DNA of 64,000 nt from Novosphingobium sp. UBA6272 (GTDB lineage Bacteria; Pseudomonadota; Alphaproteobacteria; Sphingomonadales; Sphingomonadaceae): positions 163,265-227,264 of the forward strand of contig NZ_DJUW01000015.1 in assembly GCF_002440635.1 (NCBI RefSeq), read 5' to 3'. Shown here piece by piece: positions 34,756 to 42,981 of this stretch. Made by a program: the position numbers and the translations under genes. Every line of letters begins with the position of its first letter. Positions within the stretch are counted from its first letter, which is position 1. The notes under the pieces were generated by a model that was not told the DNA's origin, did not search any database, and saw only the letters and a list, made by a program, of their open reading frames with translations.

Positions 34756-35886
34756 ATGAAGATCGCCCGCTTATCCGATCTGGCTGAAAAGGCCGCCTGC
34801 CCCCGGCTGGTGGTCAAGGTCGGCTCGTCGCTGTTGGTCGGCCAGCAGGGGGTGCGGCGCGATTGGCTGGAAGGGCTGGTGGCTGAAATCTCTGCGGCCA
34901 GGGCGCGCGGGCAGGAAGTGATCGTGGTCTCCTCGGGCGCGATTGCACTGGGAGCGGCGCGGCTCGGGCTCGACAAGGGCGGGCGCGGTTCGCTGGCCGA
35001 TGCCCAGGCGGCTGCCGCTGTGGGCCAGATTGCATTGTCCGGGCTGTGGGCCGATCTGCTTAGCGCTCACGGGATCACCGCTGCGCAGCTGCTGCTGACG
35101 CTGGAAGACCTCGAGGATCGCCGCCGCTATCTCAATGCCACGGCCACCCTGACCCGGCTGCTGGATGCGGGCGCGGTGCCAGTTATCAATGAGAACGATT
35201 CGGTCGCCACTCAGGAAATCCGCTTTGGCGACAACGATCGGCTGGCCGCACGCGTGGCCCAAGCGGCGCAGGCCAGCGCGGTGCTGCTGCTGAGCGATGT
35301 CGACGGGCTCTATGACCGTAATCCAGCCGAACCCGGCGCCGTCCTGCTGCCCGAAGTGCGCGGCGTCACCGCCGAAATTCACGCGATGGCGACCGGCGGC
35401 AGTTCCTCCGGCATGGGCTCGGGCGGGATGACCAGCAAGCTTCAGGCTGCCGAGATTGCCGAGCGCGCCGGGATCGCGCTGGCGATTGCTTCGGGCCTGC
35501 AAGACGCGCCGATCGACCGCGTTTGCCAACAAGGCATCGGAACGCTGTTCCTGCCGCGCCGCAAGGACGGTGGGCGCAAGGCCTGGCTTGGCGGGCGGCT
35601 GCGGCTGAAGGGCGCGCTGGTGATCGATGCCGGGGCGGCGCGCGCGCTGGGCAAGGGTTCGAGCCTTCTGGCCGCCGGTGTCGTGCGGGTCGAAGGCGAG
35701 TTCCGGCGCGGCGATGCCGTGGCGGTGCACGGCGAGGATGGCAGCGTGCTGGCCCACGGCCTCGCCGAATACGATGCGGCGGAGTGCATCAGGCTGCTGG
35801 GCCACAAGAACGCCGATCACGCCGCGATCCTCGGCTATTCTCCGCGCTCGGCCGTGGTTCATCGCGACCAGATGGTGGTGCTGTGA
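34756..35886 (+). CDS. proB: Glutamate 5-kinase
   Basis: First step of proline synthesis, phosphorylating glutamate. 376 residues: amino-acid kinase domain with LVVKVGSSLL near the N-terminus, VVSSGAIALG, PVINENDSVAT and GTGGMGSGGM-like substrate loop (SSGMGSGGMTSKL), then a C-terminal PUA domain (about 285-370). In this family the PUA domain modulates feedback by proline. The stop overlaps the next gene as GTGA. Confidence 0.95.
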   Translation: MKIARLSDLAEKAACPRLVVKVGSSLLVGQQGVRRDWLEGLVAEISAARARGQEVIVVSSGAIALGAARLGLDKGGRGSLADAQAAAAVGQIALSGLWADLLSAHGITAAQLLLTLEDLEDRRRYLNATATLTRLLDAGAVPVINENDSVATQEIRFGDNDRLAARVAQAAQASAVLLLSDVDGLYDRNPAEPGAVLLPEVRGVTAEIHAMATGGSSSGMGSGGMTSKLQAAEIAERAGIALAIASGLQDAPIDRVCQQGIGTLFLPRRKDGGRKAWLGGRLRLKGALVIDAGAARALGKGSSLLAAGVVRVEGEFRRGDAVAVHGEDGSVLAHGLAEYDAAECIRLLGHKNADHAAILGYSPRSAVVHRDQMVVL

Positions 35887-36788
35887 CGATTGCCCTGACC
35901 GGGGCGACCGGATTTGTCGGCCAGGCCTTGCTGGACCGAGCAAGCGATCAGGGGCTGGAGGTTCGCGCACTGGCACGCCGACCGCAGGACCCCCGCGAGG
36001 GAGTGGAATGGGTAAGCGGCGATCTTGACGCGGGCGATGCGCTGCGCAGCCTGGTCCGCGGCGCCGAGGCGGTGATCCACGTCGCCGGGGTGGTCAACAA
36101 CGCCGCCGAGTTCGAACGCGGCAATGTTACCGGCACGCTCAATGTGATCGAGGCCGCGCGGGCCGAGGGTGTCCCGCGCCTGATCCACGTCTCCTCGCTG
36201 TCCGCGCGCGAACCGGAGCTGTCGGCCTATGGCGCGAGCAAGGCGCGGGCCGAGAAGCTGGTCATGGCCAGCGGGCTCGACTGGACGATTGTCCGCCCGC
36301 CGGGGATCTACGGCCCGCGCGATGTCGACTATTTCGAGATGTTCCGCCTCGCCCGCTGGGGGCTGATGCCGATTCCGCCCAAGGAAGGCCGCGCCTCGAT
36401 CATTCACGTTGACGATCTTGCCCGGCTACTGCTGGCGCTGGTGCCGGGCGGCGAGGATGTTTCGTTCCAGACCTATGAACCCGATGACGGCCGCGAACAC
36501 GGTTGGGGCCATTACGAGTTCGCCCGCGCGGTCGGCTGGGCGATGGGGCGGCGGCCATGGGTGGTGCACCTCAGCCGCACCAGTCTGGAGCGCGCAGCCC
36601 GGGTCGATCGCCGGATTCGCGGCGAAAGGGCCCGGCTGACCGAGGACCGGGTCGGCTACATGAGCCACCCCGACTGGGTGGTCAGCCACGGCCAGCGCCC
36701 CCCGGCCAAGCTGTGGCGCCCGCTGATCCCGACCCGCGAGGGGCTAAAGGCGACGGCGGAGTGGTACAAGCGCGAGGGGTGGCTCTAA
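35883..36788 (+). CDS. NAD(P)-dependent epimerase/dehydratase-like (extended SDR) protein
   Basis: 301 residues. Rossmann motif TGATGFVGQALL at the very N-terminus (7-18), then HVAGVVNN, SSLSAREPELSAYGASKARAE (YGASK as the catalytic Y-x3-K) and RPPGIYGPRD, all extended-SDR marks. Relatives include NDUFA9-like and sugar epimerase enzymes; the substrate cannot be assigned. The start is a GTG overlapping the proB stop (GTGA), so the frame open further upstream is not used. Confidence 0.87.
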   Translation: MTIALTGATGFVGQALLDRASDQGLEVRALARRPQDPREGVEWVSGDLDAGDALRSLVRGAEAVIHVAGVVNNAAEFERGNVTGTLNVIEAARAEGVPRLIHVSSLSAREPELSAYGASKARAEKLVMASGLDWTIVRPPGIYGPRDVDYFEMFRLARWGLMPIPPKEGRASIIHVDDLARLLLALVPGGEDVSFQTYEPDDGREHGWGHYEFARAVGWAMGRRPWVVHLSRTSLERAARVDRRIRGERARLTEDRVGYMSHPDWVVSHGQRPPAKLWRPLIPTREGLKATAEWYKREGWL

Positions 36789-36882
36789 GCAGCTGCTTAA
36801 GGCGCGCAATCCAAGCGCCTGTGCCTCGCTGAGCCGGCGCAGGGATGCCATGTCGAGTGCCGTACTTTCAGGAGCACCGAAC

Positions 36883-37551
36883 ATGGAACCGTCAACCGAA
36901 CTGCCGCGCCGCTGGGACCCGATCGTCAAGCTGACGCACTGGGGCATTGTGGCCGCGGTGATCGGCAATGCCCTGGTCACGGAGGAAGGCTCCGGCTGGC
37001 ACATCTGGGTCGGTTATGGCCTGGCCGCACTGCTTGCCTTGCGCTTGCTGTGGGGTCTGGTCGGTCCGCGCGAGGCGCGCTTTGGCGCCTTTCCCCCCAG
37101 CCTCGCGCGGGCCAGCCGCCATGTCGGGGAGATCGGCCGCGGCGAAAAGGTGCGCCACCGTTCGCACAATCCGCTCGGCGCGCTGATGGTCTATGCGATC
37201 TGGGGAACCCTGCTGGTCGTGATCGGCAGCGGCGTCGCCATGTCGGGCGCGCCGCCGGCCGATCCCTCGGCGGTGCGCGGCGAGCACGGTGAAGGCGGCG
37301 AGGGTGAAGAGCATGAAGAGGCGTCTGCCGGACCTGGGCAATGGCTGATCGCACCGGCCCGCGCCGACGAAGGCGGCGAAGCCGGAACAGAAGACGAGGG
37401 AGAGGAGCTGTTCGAAGAAATGCACGAAATCGCGGTCAACTTGCTCTATCTGCTGGTTGCGCTTCACCTTGCCGGCGTGGCATTCGAAACCCGCCGCACG
37501 GGCCGCGAAGTGCTTGGAGCAATGATCCCGGGGGGCAACCGCCGGAGCTGA
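36883..37551 (+). CDS. Cytochrome b561-type membrane protein with acidic histidine-containing loop
   Basis: 222 residues, a di-heme b-type cytochrome of the bacterial b561/Ni-Fe hydrogenase cytochrome b superfamily. Four membrane helices carry the expected heme histidines (LTHWG, GWHIWVG, RSHNPLGA, VALHLAGV). Between helices three and four lies an unusual insertion of about 60 residues, very acidic with histidines (EHGEGGEGEEHEE). It probably sits in the periplasm and could bind metal. The ATG at 36883 has GGAG eight bases ahead and was preferred over 36850. It is 11 bases before a membrane-bound LuxR-type regulator. Confidence 0.86.
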   Translation: MEPSTELPRRWDPIVKLTHWGIVAAVIGNALVTEEGSGWHIWVGYGLAALLALRLLWGLVGPREARFGAFPPSLARASRHVGEIGRGEKVRHRSHNPLGALMVYAIWGTLLVVIGSGVAMSGAPPADPSAVRGEHGEGGEGEEHEEASAGPGQWLIAPARADEGGEAGTEDEGEELFEEMHEIAVNLLYLLVALHLAGVAFETRRTGREVLGAMIPGGNRRS

Positions 37552-37562
37552 CGGGAAGGCTT

Positions 37563-38057
37563 ATGGCGGCAAGTCGCAAGACCGGATTGATGCGCCGCGA
37601 CCGGCAAACCCTGCTGGTCGCGGCTGTGCTGGTGATCCAGGCGGTCGCCGCGATGTTCTTTGTCGCCGATGCGATCGGCGATCTCGCGGCAGACGGGATG
37701 ACCCGCCATATCGCAGTGGAAGCGATGATCGCCTTTGCCCTAATGGCTGGAGTGATCGTGGGCGCCTGGCATCTGCGCGTGTTGCTGGCCGAAGCGGACC
37801 GGCGTGAGCGGGCCCTGACCGTTGCCCGTGGCGCACTGGCCGATCATCTCTCCGCCCGGTTTAGGGACTGGGGACTGACCACGGCCGAGGCCGAAGTCGC
37901 GCTGTTCGCCCTCAAGGGCTGCGATGCGGGTGAAATTGCCCGGCTGCGCGGCGCTGCGCCAGGAACCGTGCGCGCGCAGCTTTCCAGCATCTATTCCAAG
38001 TCTGGAGTATCGAGCCAGGCCGGGCTGGTCAGCCTGTTTTTCGACGATTTGCTCTAA
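37563..38057 (+). CDS. Membrane-anchored LuxR-type (GerE) transcriptional regulator
   Basis: 164 residues. Two membrane helices (about 17-37 and 49-68) are followed by a short coiled linker (LAEADRRERALTVARGALAD). The C-terminal helix-turn-helix of the LuxR/GerE class runs from LTTAEAEVALFALKGCDAGE through TVRAQLSSIYSKSGVSS. There is no receiver domain, so the signal must come through the membrane part or a partner. The GGAAGG ribosome site is ideal. The close co-directional cytochrome b561 gene suggests a redox or heme-linked input, which is inference. Confidence 0.83.
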   Translation: MAASRKTGLMRRDRQTLLVAAVLVIQAVAAMFFVADAIGDLAADGMTRHIAVEAMIAFALMAGVIVGAWHLRVLLAEADRRERALTVARGALADHLSARFRDWGLTTAEAEVALFALKGCDAGEIARLRGAAPGTVRAQLSSIYSKSGVSSQAGLVSLFFDDLL

Positions 38058-38135
38058 ATCCAAGAGCGAGCGGTTGCTGACAGTGCGACAACATGCCAAC
38101 CAAGTCGGCGTTATCCGGTAGTGGAAAGTGAAATC

Positions 38136-39374
38136 ATGGGTAAAGGTCAGTTGCTCCGTTCGATCGGGATTGTTGCTGCGGGTCTTGCGCTTGCGTTGCC
38201 TTCCAACTTGTCAGCCCATTCTCGCGAGCATGAGCTGGGCCTGCCGATCGGCGGAATTCCCGCGCCGCTCAATGCGATAACCGATGTTGCGGGGGTCGAG
38301 GTGGGGCAGACCACTCTGATTTCCGGTTCGGGCAAATTGGTGGTGGGCCGGGGCCCGGTCCGTACCGGCGTGACAGTGATCTTTCCGCGCGGGCGCGACA
38401 ATCCTGACCCGGTGTTCGGAGCCTGGTTTACACTCAACGGCAATGGCGAGATGACTGGCACGACCTGGATACAGGAAAGCGGGTTCCTCGAAGGGCCGAT
38501 CGCGATCACCAATACCCACAGCGTGGGTGTGGTGCGCGATACGATCATCAAGTGGGAAGTGACCCGCAAGAACGTGCTGCAGCCCTGGTGGCTTCCCGTC
38601 GTGGCGGAAACCTATGATGGCTCACTAAACGACATCAATGGATTTCACGTCAAGCCCGAGCATGTGCTGAGCGCGCTCGATGGCGCGCGCGGCGGCAAGG
38701 TTGAAGAAGGTGCGGTCGGCGGCGGGACCGGAATGATCTGCCTGGGCTTCAAGGGCGGGATCGGCACGGCCTCGCGCAAGCTGACCGTGGCTGAAGGCGG
38801 CTATACCGTCGGTGTGCTGGTCCAGTGCAATTTCGGCCAGCGCCAGAATCTGCGCATCGCCGGGGTGCCCGTGGGCGAGGAAATTACCGACCTGGGTCCG
38901 TGCATCGCCAACAATGCGGCAGCCCTGCCGAACGAAGAATGGCCCCATTGCGGGGCCGGGATCGCAGGCAACGATAACCGGGCAGAGCAGGGCTCGATCA
39001 TCGTTACGGTCGCCACAGACGCGCCCTTGCTGCCGCATCAGCTCAAGCGTCTCGCCACCCGGGTGGCGCTGGGTATTGGCCGCCAGGGTGGGTTTGGCGG
39101 TAACAGCTCGGGCGATATCTTCGTGGCCTTTTCCACGGCCAACCCCAACATCTGGTCGAACAGCAAGCCCTCGAGCGTGCAGATGATCGGCAATTCGGAA
39201 ATGAGCCCGTTGTTCAAGGCGACCGCGCAGGCAACCGAAGCGGCAATAACCAACGCCTTGCTTGCTGCTCAAACCATGACGGGGGCAGACGATCTCAGGG
39301 TCCATGCGCTGCCGCATGATCGGCTGCTGGCAATCATGCGCAAATACGGCCGGTTACCCGCAGCCGCAAAGTAG
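38136..39374 (+). CDS. Secreted P1 family peptidase (DmpA-like aminopeptidase)
   Basis: 412 residues with an N-terminal signal peptide (IGIVAAGLALALPSNLSAH, about 9-27). P1 peptidases such as DmpA and BapA are N-terminal nucleophile enzymes that cut themselves into two chains and release N-terminal residues, including D-amino acids or beta-amino acids. The self-cleavage motif is GGNSSGDIFVAF (near residue 325), with the nucleophile serine after GNS. The GAVGGGTGMICLGFKGGIG block is conserved. The ATG at 38136 was chosen over the upstream GTG. Substrate unknown. Confidence 0.9.
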   Translation: MGKGQLLRSIGIVAAGLALALPSNLSAHSREHELGLPIGGIPAPLNAITDVAGVEVGQTTLISGSGKLVVGRGPVRTGVTVIFPRGRDNPDPVFGAWFTLNGNGEMTGTTWIQESGFLEGPIAITNTHSVGVVRDTIIKWEVTRKNVLQPWWLPVVAETYDGSLNDINGFHVKPEHVLSALDGARGGKVEEGAVGGGTGMICLGFKGGIGTASRKLTVAEGGYTVGVLVQCNFGQRQNLRIAGVPVGEEITDLGPCIANNAAALPNEEWPHCGAGIAGNDNRAEQGSIIVTVATDAPLLPHQLKRLATRVALGIGRQGGFGGNSSGDIFVAFSTANPNIWSNSKPSSVQMIGNSEMSPLFKATAQATEAAITNALLAAQTMTGADDLRVHALPHDRLLAIMRKYGRLPAAAK

Positions 39375-39457
39375 CTTTCGCTCTAGGCACAAGGTTGAAG
39401 CCCGGAGGAAGCACCTCGGCTGCAAGACTTTGTTGCGGATGCCGGGCGGGCAGCCGA

Positions 39458-41068
39458 TCAATCCCCGGAAAGTCTGGCAACCCACTGATCCCTAAGTGCA
39501 AATTTCTGGATCTTGCCCGAACCGGTCAGCGGCCATTCGCTGACCGCGATCCAGTGTTTCGGGGTCTTCTGCGCGGCCATGTTGGCGCGGCAATGGGCGA
39601 TCAGCGCCGCGTCGTTGAGGCTGGCACCCTCGGCGAGACGGACGAAGGCCGCCACTGCCTCGCCGAATTTCGGGTCGGGAACCCCGACCACCGCGACTTC
39701 GGCAACATCGGCGTGTTCGAGCAGCACGTTCTCGATCTCAGCCGGGAACAGGTTCTCGCCGCCACGGATGATCATTTCCTTGACCCGCCCGGTGATCCTG
39801 ACGAACCCACGCGCGTCCATCGTGCCAAGGTCGCCGGTATGGAGCCAGCCATCGCCATCGATGGTCCTGCCAGTGGCCTCGGGATCGTCGTTGTAGCCCA
39901 GCATCAGCGAATAGGCGCGGGCGCATACTTCGCCCACTGCGCCTACTGGCAGTACCGCGTTGGTCGCCGGATCGCGGATCGACAGCTCGGTTTGCGGCAT
40001 GGCCTGGCCAACCGTGTGCAGCACATCGTCGAGCGGATCGCCGGGACGGGTCTGGGTCAGCAGCGGCGAGGTCTCGGTCTGGCCGTAGACGGTGTAGAAG
40101 GCGCAGCGGAGCCGCTGCATGATCTGGCGGATCAGTTCGGGCGGGACCATCGAACCGCCAGACCCGGCGAACCGGACGCTGCCAAAATCGCGCGGGACGG
40201 CCGCATCGGCCTCCAGCATAGCAATCAGCATGGTCGGCACGCCCATCATCCCGATCGCGCCTTCGCTTTCGATCAGGGCATTGGCGCGCTGCGGCTCGAA
40301 CTGGCGCATCAGCAGCATCCGGCAACCAAATTGTACCCCGCCCAGAATTGCCATGCCGCAGCCGCCGGTATGGAACAGCGGCATGATCACCAGCGCCGTC
40401 GCGCCGTGGGGCATCTCCATCCGCGCAAAGCCATGGCGGGCATTGTTGGTGATCCCGTGGTGGTGCAATACAACGCCCTTGGGAAAGCTGGTGGTGCCGC
40501 TGGTGTACTGGATCTGGACTTCGTCGCGCGGGCGGACTTCGGGCAGGGATCCTAGCGGTCCGGCCTCGCGGAACAGCGCGGCGTGATCCTCAAGATCGGT
40601 CACCTCGCGGATCGCCGGGATCGCGGCGGTCACCTCGGCAGCGATCCGGGCCATTGGATTGCCACGAAATTCCTTGATCAGCAGCAGCCCGACCGCGCGC
40701 GATTGCTCGAGCACATATTTGAGCTCGCGCGGCTGGTAGCCGGGATTGACCGTCACCAGCGTCAACCCGGCCAGCCCCAGCGCGAATTCGGCGATCACCC
40801 ATTCGGGAATGTTAGGCGCCCAGACCGCGATCCGCTCGCCCGGCTGATAGCGGGTCAGCAATGCCTGGGCGAGCCGTTCGCTGTCGGCCAGCAGCTCGGC
40901 ATAGGTCCAGCTGCGCGCGAGATTGCCGTCGCCGTCAACCTCGTGCAGCGCCGGCGCATCGGGCGTCCGCGCCGCGGCATCGCGCAGCACGCTGCCGACG
41001 GTGGATTCCGCCAGATCCGCGTCGGTCTGGGCCGGGCAATAGGATTCGGTCAGTTGCAGCGCGTACAT
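39458..41068 (-). CDS. Acyl-CoA synthetase (AMP-binding enzyme)
   Basis: An adenylate-forming ligase that activates a carboxylic acid to its CoA thioester. 536 residues: phosphate loop YTSGTTSFPKG (about 185-195), YGQTE near 325, WLHTGDLG near 415 and the hinge, and the C-terminal catalytic lysine in TGSGKIQKF (near 522). It resembles medium- to long-chain fatty acid or aromatic acid CoA ligases; the substrate is not decided by sequence. The ATG at 41068 has GGGGGAAG ahead. Convergent with the P1 peptidase gene. Confidence 0.92.
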   Translation of the reverse strand: MYALQLTESYCPAQTDADLAESTVGSVLRDAAARTPDAPALHEVDGDGNLARSWTYAELLADSERLAQALLTRYQPGERIAVWAPNIPEWVIAEFALGLAGLTLVTVNPGYQPRELKYVLEQSRAVGLLLIKEFRGNPMARIAAEVTAAIPAIREVTDLEDHAALFREAGPLGSLPEVRPRDEVQIQYTSGTTSFPKGVVLHHHGITNNARHGFARMEMPHGATALVIMPLFHTGGCGMAILGGVQFGCRMLLMRQFEPQRANALIESEGAIGMMGVPTMLIAMLEADAAVPRDFGSVRFAGSGGSMVPPELIRQIMQRLRCAFYTVYGQTETSPLLTQTRPGDPLDDVLHTVGQAMPQTELSIRDPATNAVLPVGAVGEVCARAYSLMLGYNDDPEATGRTIDGDGWLHTGDLGTMDARGFVRITGRVKEMIIRGGENLFPAEIENVLLEHADVAEVAVVGVPDPKFGEAVAAFVRLAEGASLNDAALIAHCRANMAAQKTPKHWIAVSEWPLTGSGKIQKFALRDQWVARLSGD

Positions 41069-41315
41069 GATCTTCCCCCACAAGGCCTTGCTTGTCGTAG
41101 CGTCATGCGACCTTTTTGGCAGGTCACCTCAAAATGCGAGCAATTGCAATCGGTTTGCATGGCGCGCTGAGGAGAAGGCAGATTTGCGCCCGATCAGCGG
41201 GCAGATGCCCGCAAAGTTGCGTTAGGTAACGCCGCGTTGCAGCCCTAGGGTCAAGGCGGGATCGCGAGTCGTAAAGGCGGGAACCTCCGCCATCACTCTC
41301 GTAGGGGATCATATC

Positions 41316-41720
41316 ATGAAGAAGCTTGTCCTGTTTGCCGCGCTTGCGGCGCTGTCAGCCTGTTCCAAGCCTGAGCCGGCGCCCGAACCCGCTGCCTCCG
41401 AAGCTGCCGAAGCCAGTGACGCCGCCGCCGTCAACATCGCTGCCGACGGCAAGTCCTCGGTCGGCAAGTTCAAGATCACTTCGCATGACGGCAAGGTCTA
41501 TATCGAAGAGGATAAGGCCGACGGGACCTATGTCACCACCCAGGACGGCAAGGTCGTCGAGACCGGCAAGTGGGAACAGAAGAGCCCCGGGACCTTCTGC
41601 TTCATCAAGGACGGGAAAGACGCCAAGCAGGTCTGCAACCAAGAGAAGGTCGAAAACGGGGTCTGGACCACCACCAACGCCAAGGGCGAGGTTTCCAAGG
41701 TCGAGCGCGTCGAAGGCTGA
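41316..41720 (+). CDS. Small lipoprotein, unknown function
   Basis: 134 residues. Signal peptide with lipobox LSAC (Cys at 16) after MKKLVLFAALAALSA, then an alanine/glutamate-rich linker and a compact C-terminal part (about 45-130) with two cysteines (GTFCFIKDG and KQVCNQEK) that may form a disulfide. Function not recognised. The 247-base upstream stretch, shared with the divergent acyl-CoA synthetase, holds a GGCGG-CCGCC hairpin (41277-41292) and otherwise nothing I can name. Confidence 0.82.
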   Translation: MKKLVLFAALAALSACSKPEPAPEPAASEAAEASDAAAVNIAADGKSSVGKFKITSHDGKVYIEEDKADGTYVTTQDGKVVETGKWEQKSPGTFCFIKDGKDAKQVCNQEKVENGVWTTTNAKGEVSKVERVEG

Positions 41721-41727
41721 CCCGATG

Positions 41728-41774
41728 GCCGTGTTGCGTCGCCGCTGGGCCAGGCCCGCGGCGGCGCAAACGGC
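41728..41774. terminator. Bidirectional hairpin between the lipoprotein gene and cysH
   Basis: A long stem: TTGCGTCGCCGC (41734-41745) pairs with GCGGCGGCGCAA (41758-41769) with one wobble, and is extended after a bulge by GCCGT (41728-41732) with ACGGC (41770-41774). The loop is TGGGCCAGGCCC. It fills the convergent gap and ends one base before the cysH stop. It lacks a T tract on either strand. Confidence 0.65.
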
Positions 41775-42560
41775 TTAGAGATAGGGCTCGTAGCCCGGAG
41801 GCAGTTCTTCCACCGCGCCATCGACGTGGATGCCGCATTCGGTCTTGTCCCAGCCCTTCCAGCGGCCCGAGCGCGGGTCTTCGCCCGGCGCGACCATGGT
41901 GGTGCAGGGCGAGCAACCGATCGACGGATAGCCCTGCGCGACCAGTGGGTGCGGCGGCAGGCCGGTGGCGGCAAAGTAGGACTGGATCTGGTCGCTCGAC
42001 CAGTCGGCCAGCGGGTTGATCTTGAGCCGGCCCTGGACATCGGTCAGGTCGAGTTCAAACCGCGGCAGCCCGGCGCGGGTCGCGCTCTGGAAGCCCTTGC
42101 GGCCGGTGAAGCTGGCGTCAAAATCCTCCAGCGCGCGCGCCAGCGGCAGCACCTTGCGGATCTCGCAGCAGCCATCTGGATCGTAGGACCAGCGCAGGCC
42201 GGTCTCGTCGCGCTTGGCGAGCAGTTGCGGGTCCGGGGTCAGGTTGATCAGGTTGGTCAGCCCCAGCCGCCGGGTGATTTCATCGCGGTAAGCCAAGGTC
42301 TCGGGGAAGTGCTTGCCGGTTTCGAGGAACAGCACCGGCACCGAGCGGTCGACACTGGCGATCAGGTGCAGCAGCACCGCGCTTTCCGCGCCGAAGCTGG
42401 ATACGGCCGCGATCCGTCCCGCCAGGCCTTCGCTGAGCACTGCGGCGAGCATGTGCTTGGTCGGTACGTTTGCGAAACGCGCATTGAGCGCCTCGACCTC
42501 CGCCGCGGTAAAGCGGGCGGCGGTATCGAGGCGATCGATGCGGCGCGCGGCTTCACCCAT
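41775..42560 (-). CDS. cysH: Assimilatory (phospho)adenylyl-sulfate reductase CysH
   Basis: Reduces APS (or PAPS) to sulfite in sulfate assimilation. 261 residues: PP-loop-like SSFGAES (54-60), and the four cysteines of an Fe-S cluster (C131-C132 in GCCEIRK and C216, C219 in GCSPCT). The catalytic cysteine C242 is in KTECGIH. The cluster cysteines mark the APS-using branch. It overlaps the DUF934 gene by eight bases and is last in the cobA-DUF2849-cysI-DUF934-cysH operon. Confidence 0.94.
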   Translation of the reverse strand: MGEAARRIDRLDTAARFTAAEVEALNARFANVPTKHMLAAVLSEGLAGRIAAVSSFGAESAVLLHLIASVDRSVPVLFLETGKHFPETLAYRDEITRRLGLTNLINLTPDPQLLAKRDETGLRWSYDPDGCCEIRKVLPLARALEDFDASFTGRKGFQSATRAGLPRFELDLTDVQGRLKINPLADWSSDQIQSYFAATGLPPHPLVAQGYPSIGCSPCTTMVAPGEDPRSGRWKGWDKTECGIHVDGAVEELPPGYEPYL

Positions 42561-42981
42561 GCCGCTTGGCCCAGATCGGCACGCGGCCATCGCCGGTTGC
42601 CTGATAGACATTGTCCCAGCGCGCAAAGGCGGTTTCAGCGTCAGCCGGGTTGAGCGGAGGTTCGGGCGCAAAGGCATCGAAGCCGCAGCGCCGCAGATGA
42701 CCCAGATGATCGACCGGCAGTTCCCCGACCGCGCGCAGCTCGCCGGTATAGCCGGCCTCGCGCAGGACCCGCGCCGAGGAGAACCCGCGGCCATCGGTAA
42801 AGGTCGGGAAGTTGACCTCGATCAGCTTGATCCGGTCCAGATAGGGCAGCAGATCGCGGGCATCGTCGCCCGGCTCAAGCCGCACCGCGGCGGCATTGGA
42901 CTGGGCGCCGAACACATCGACGGTTACACCAGGATCGGCCACCGGCTCGTCATCGCGGAAGCGGAACTGGACGTCACTCAT
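42553..42981 (-). CDS. DUF934 family protein of the sulfite-reductase operon
   Basis: 142 residues. DUF934 proteins are regularly encoded beside cysI/cysH in proteobacteria, but their role is not established to my knowledge. The core includes IEVNFPTFTDGRGFSSARVL (about 57-76) and GELRAVGELPVDHLGHLRRC (about 81-100), with a conserved-looking arginine/histidine cluster but no Fe-S cysteine motif. It overlaps cysI and cysH by eight bases at each side, so the product is probably made in step with both enzymes. Confidence 0.88.
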   Translation of the reverse strand: MSDVQFRFRDDEPVADPGVTVDVFGAQSNAAAVRLEPGDDARDLLPYLDRIKLIEVNFPTFTDGRGFSSARVLREAGYTGELRAVGELPVDHLGHLRRCGFDAFAPEPPLNPADAETAFARWDNVYQATGDGRVPIWAKRHG

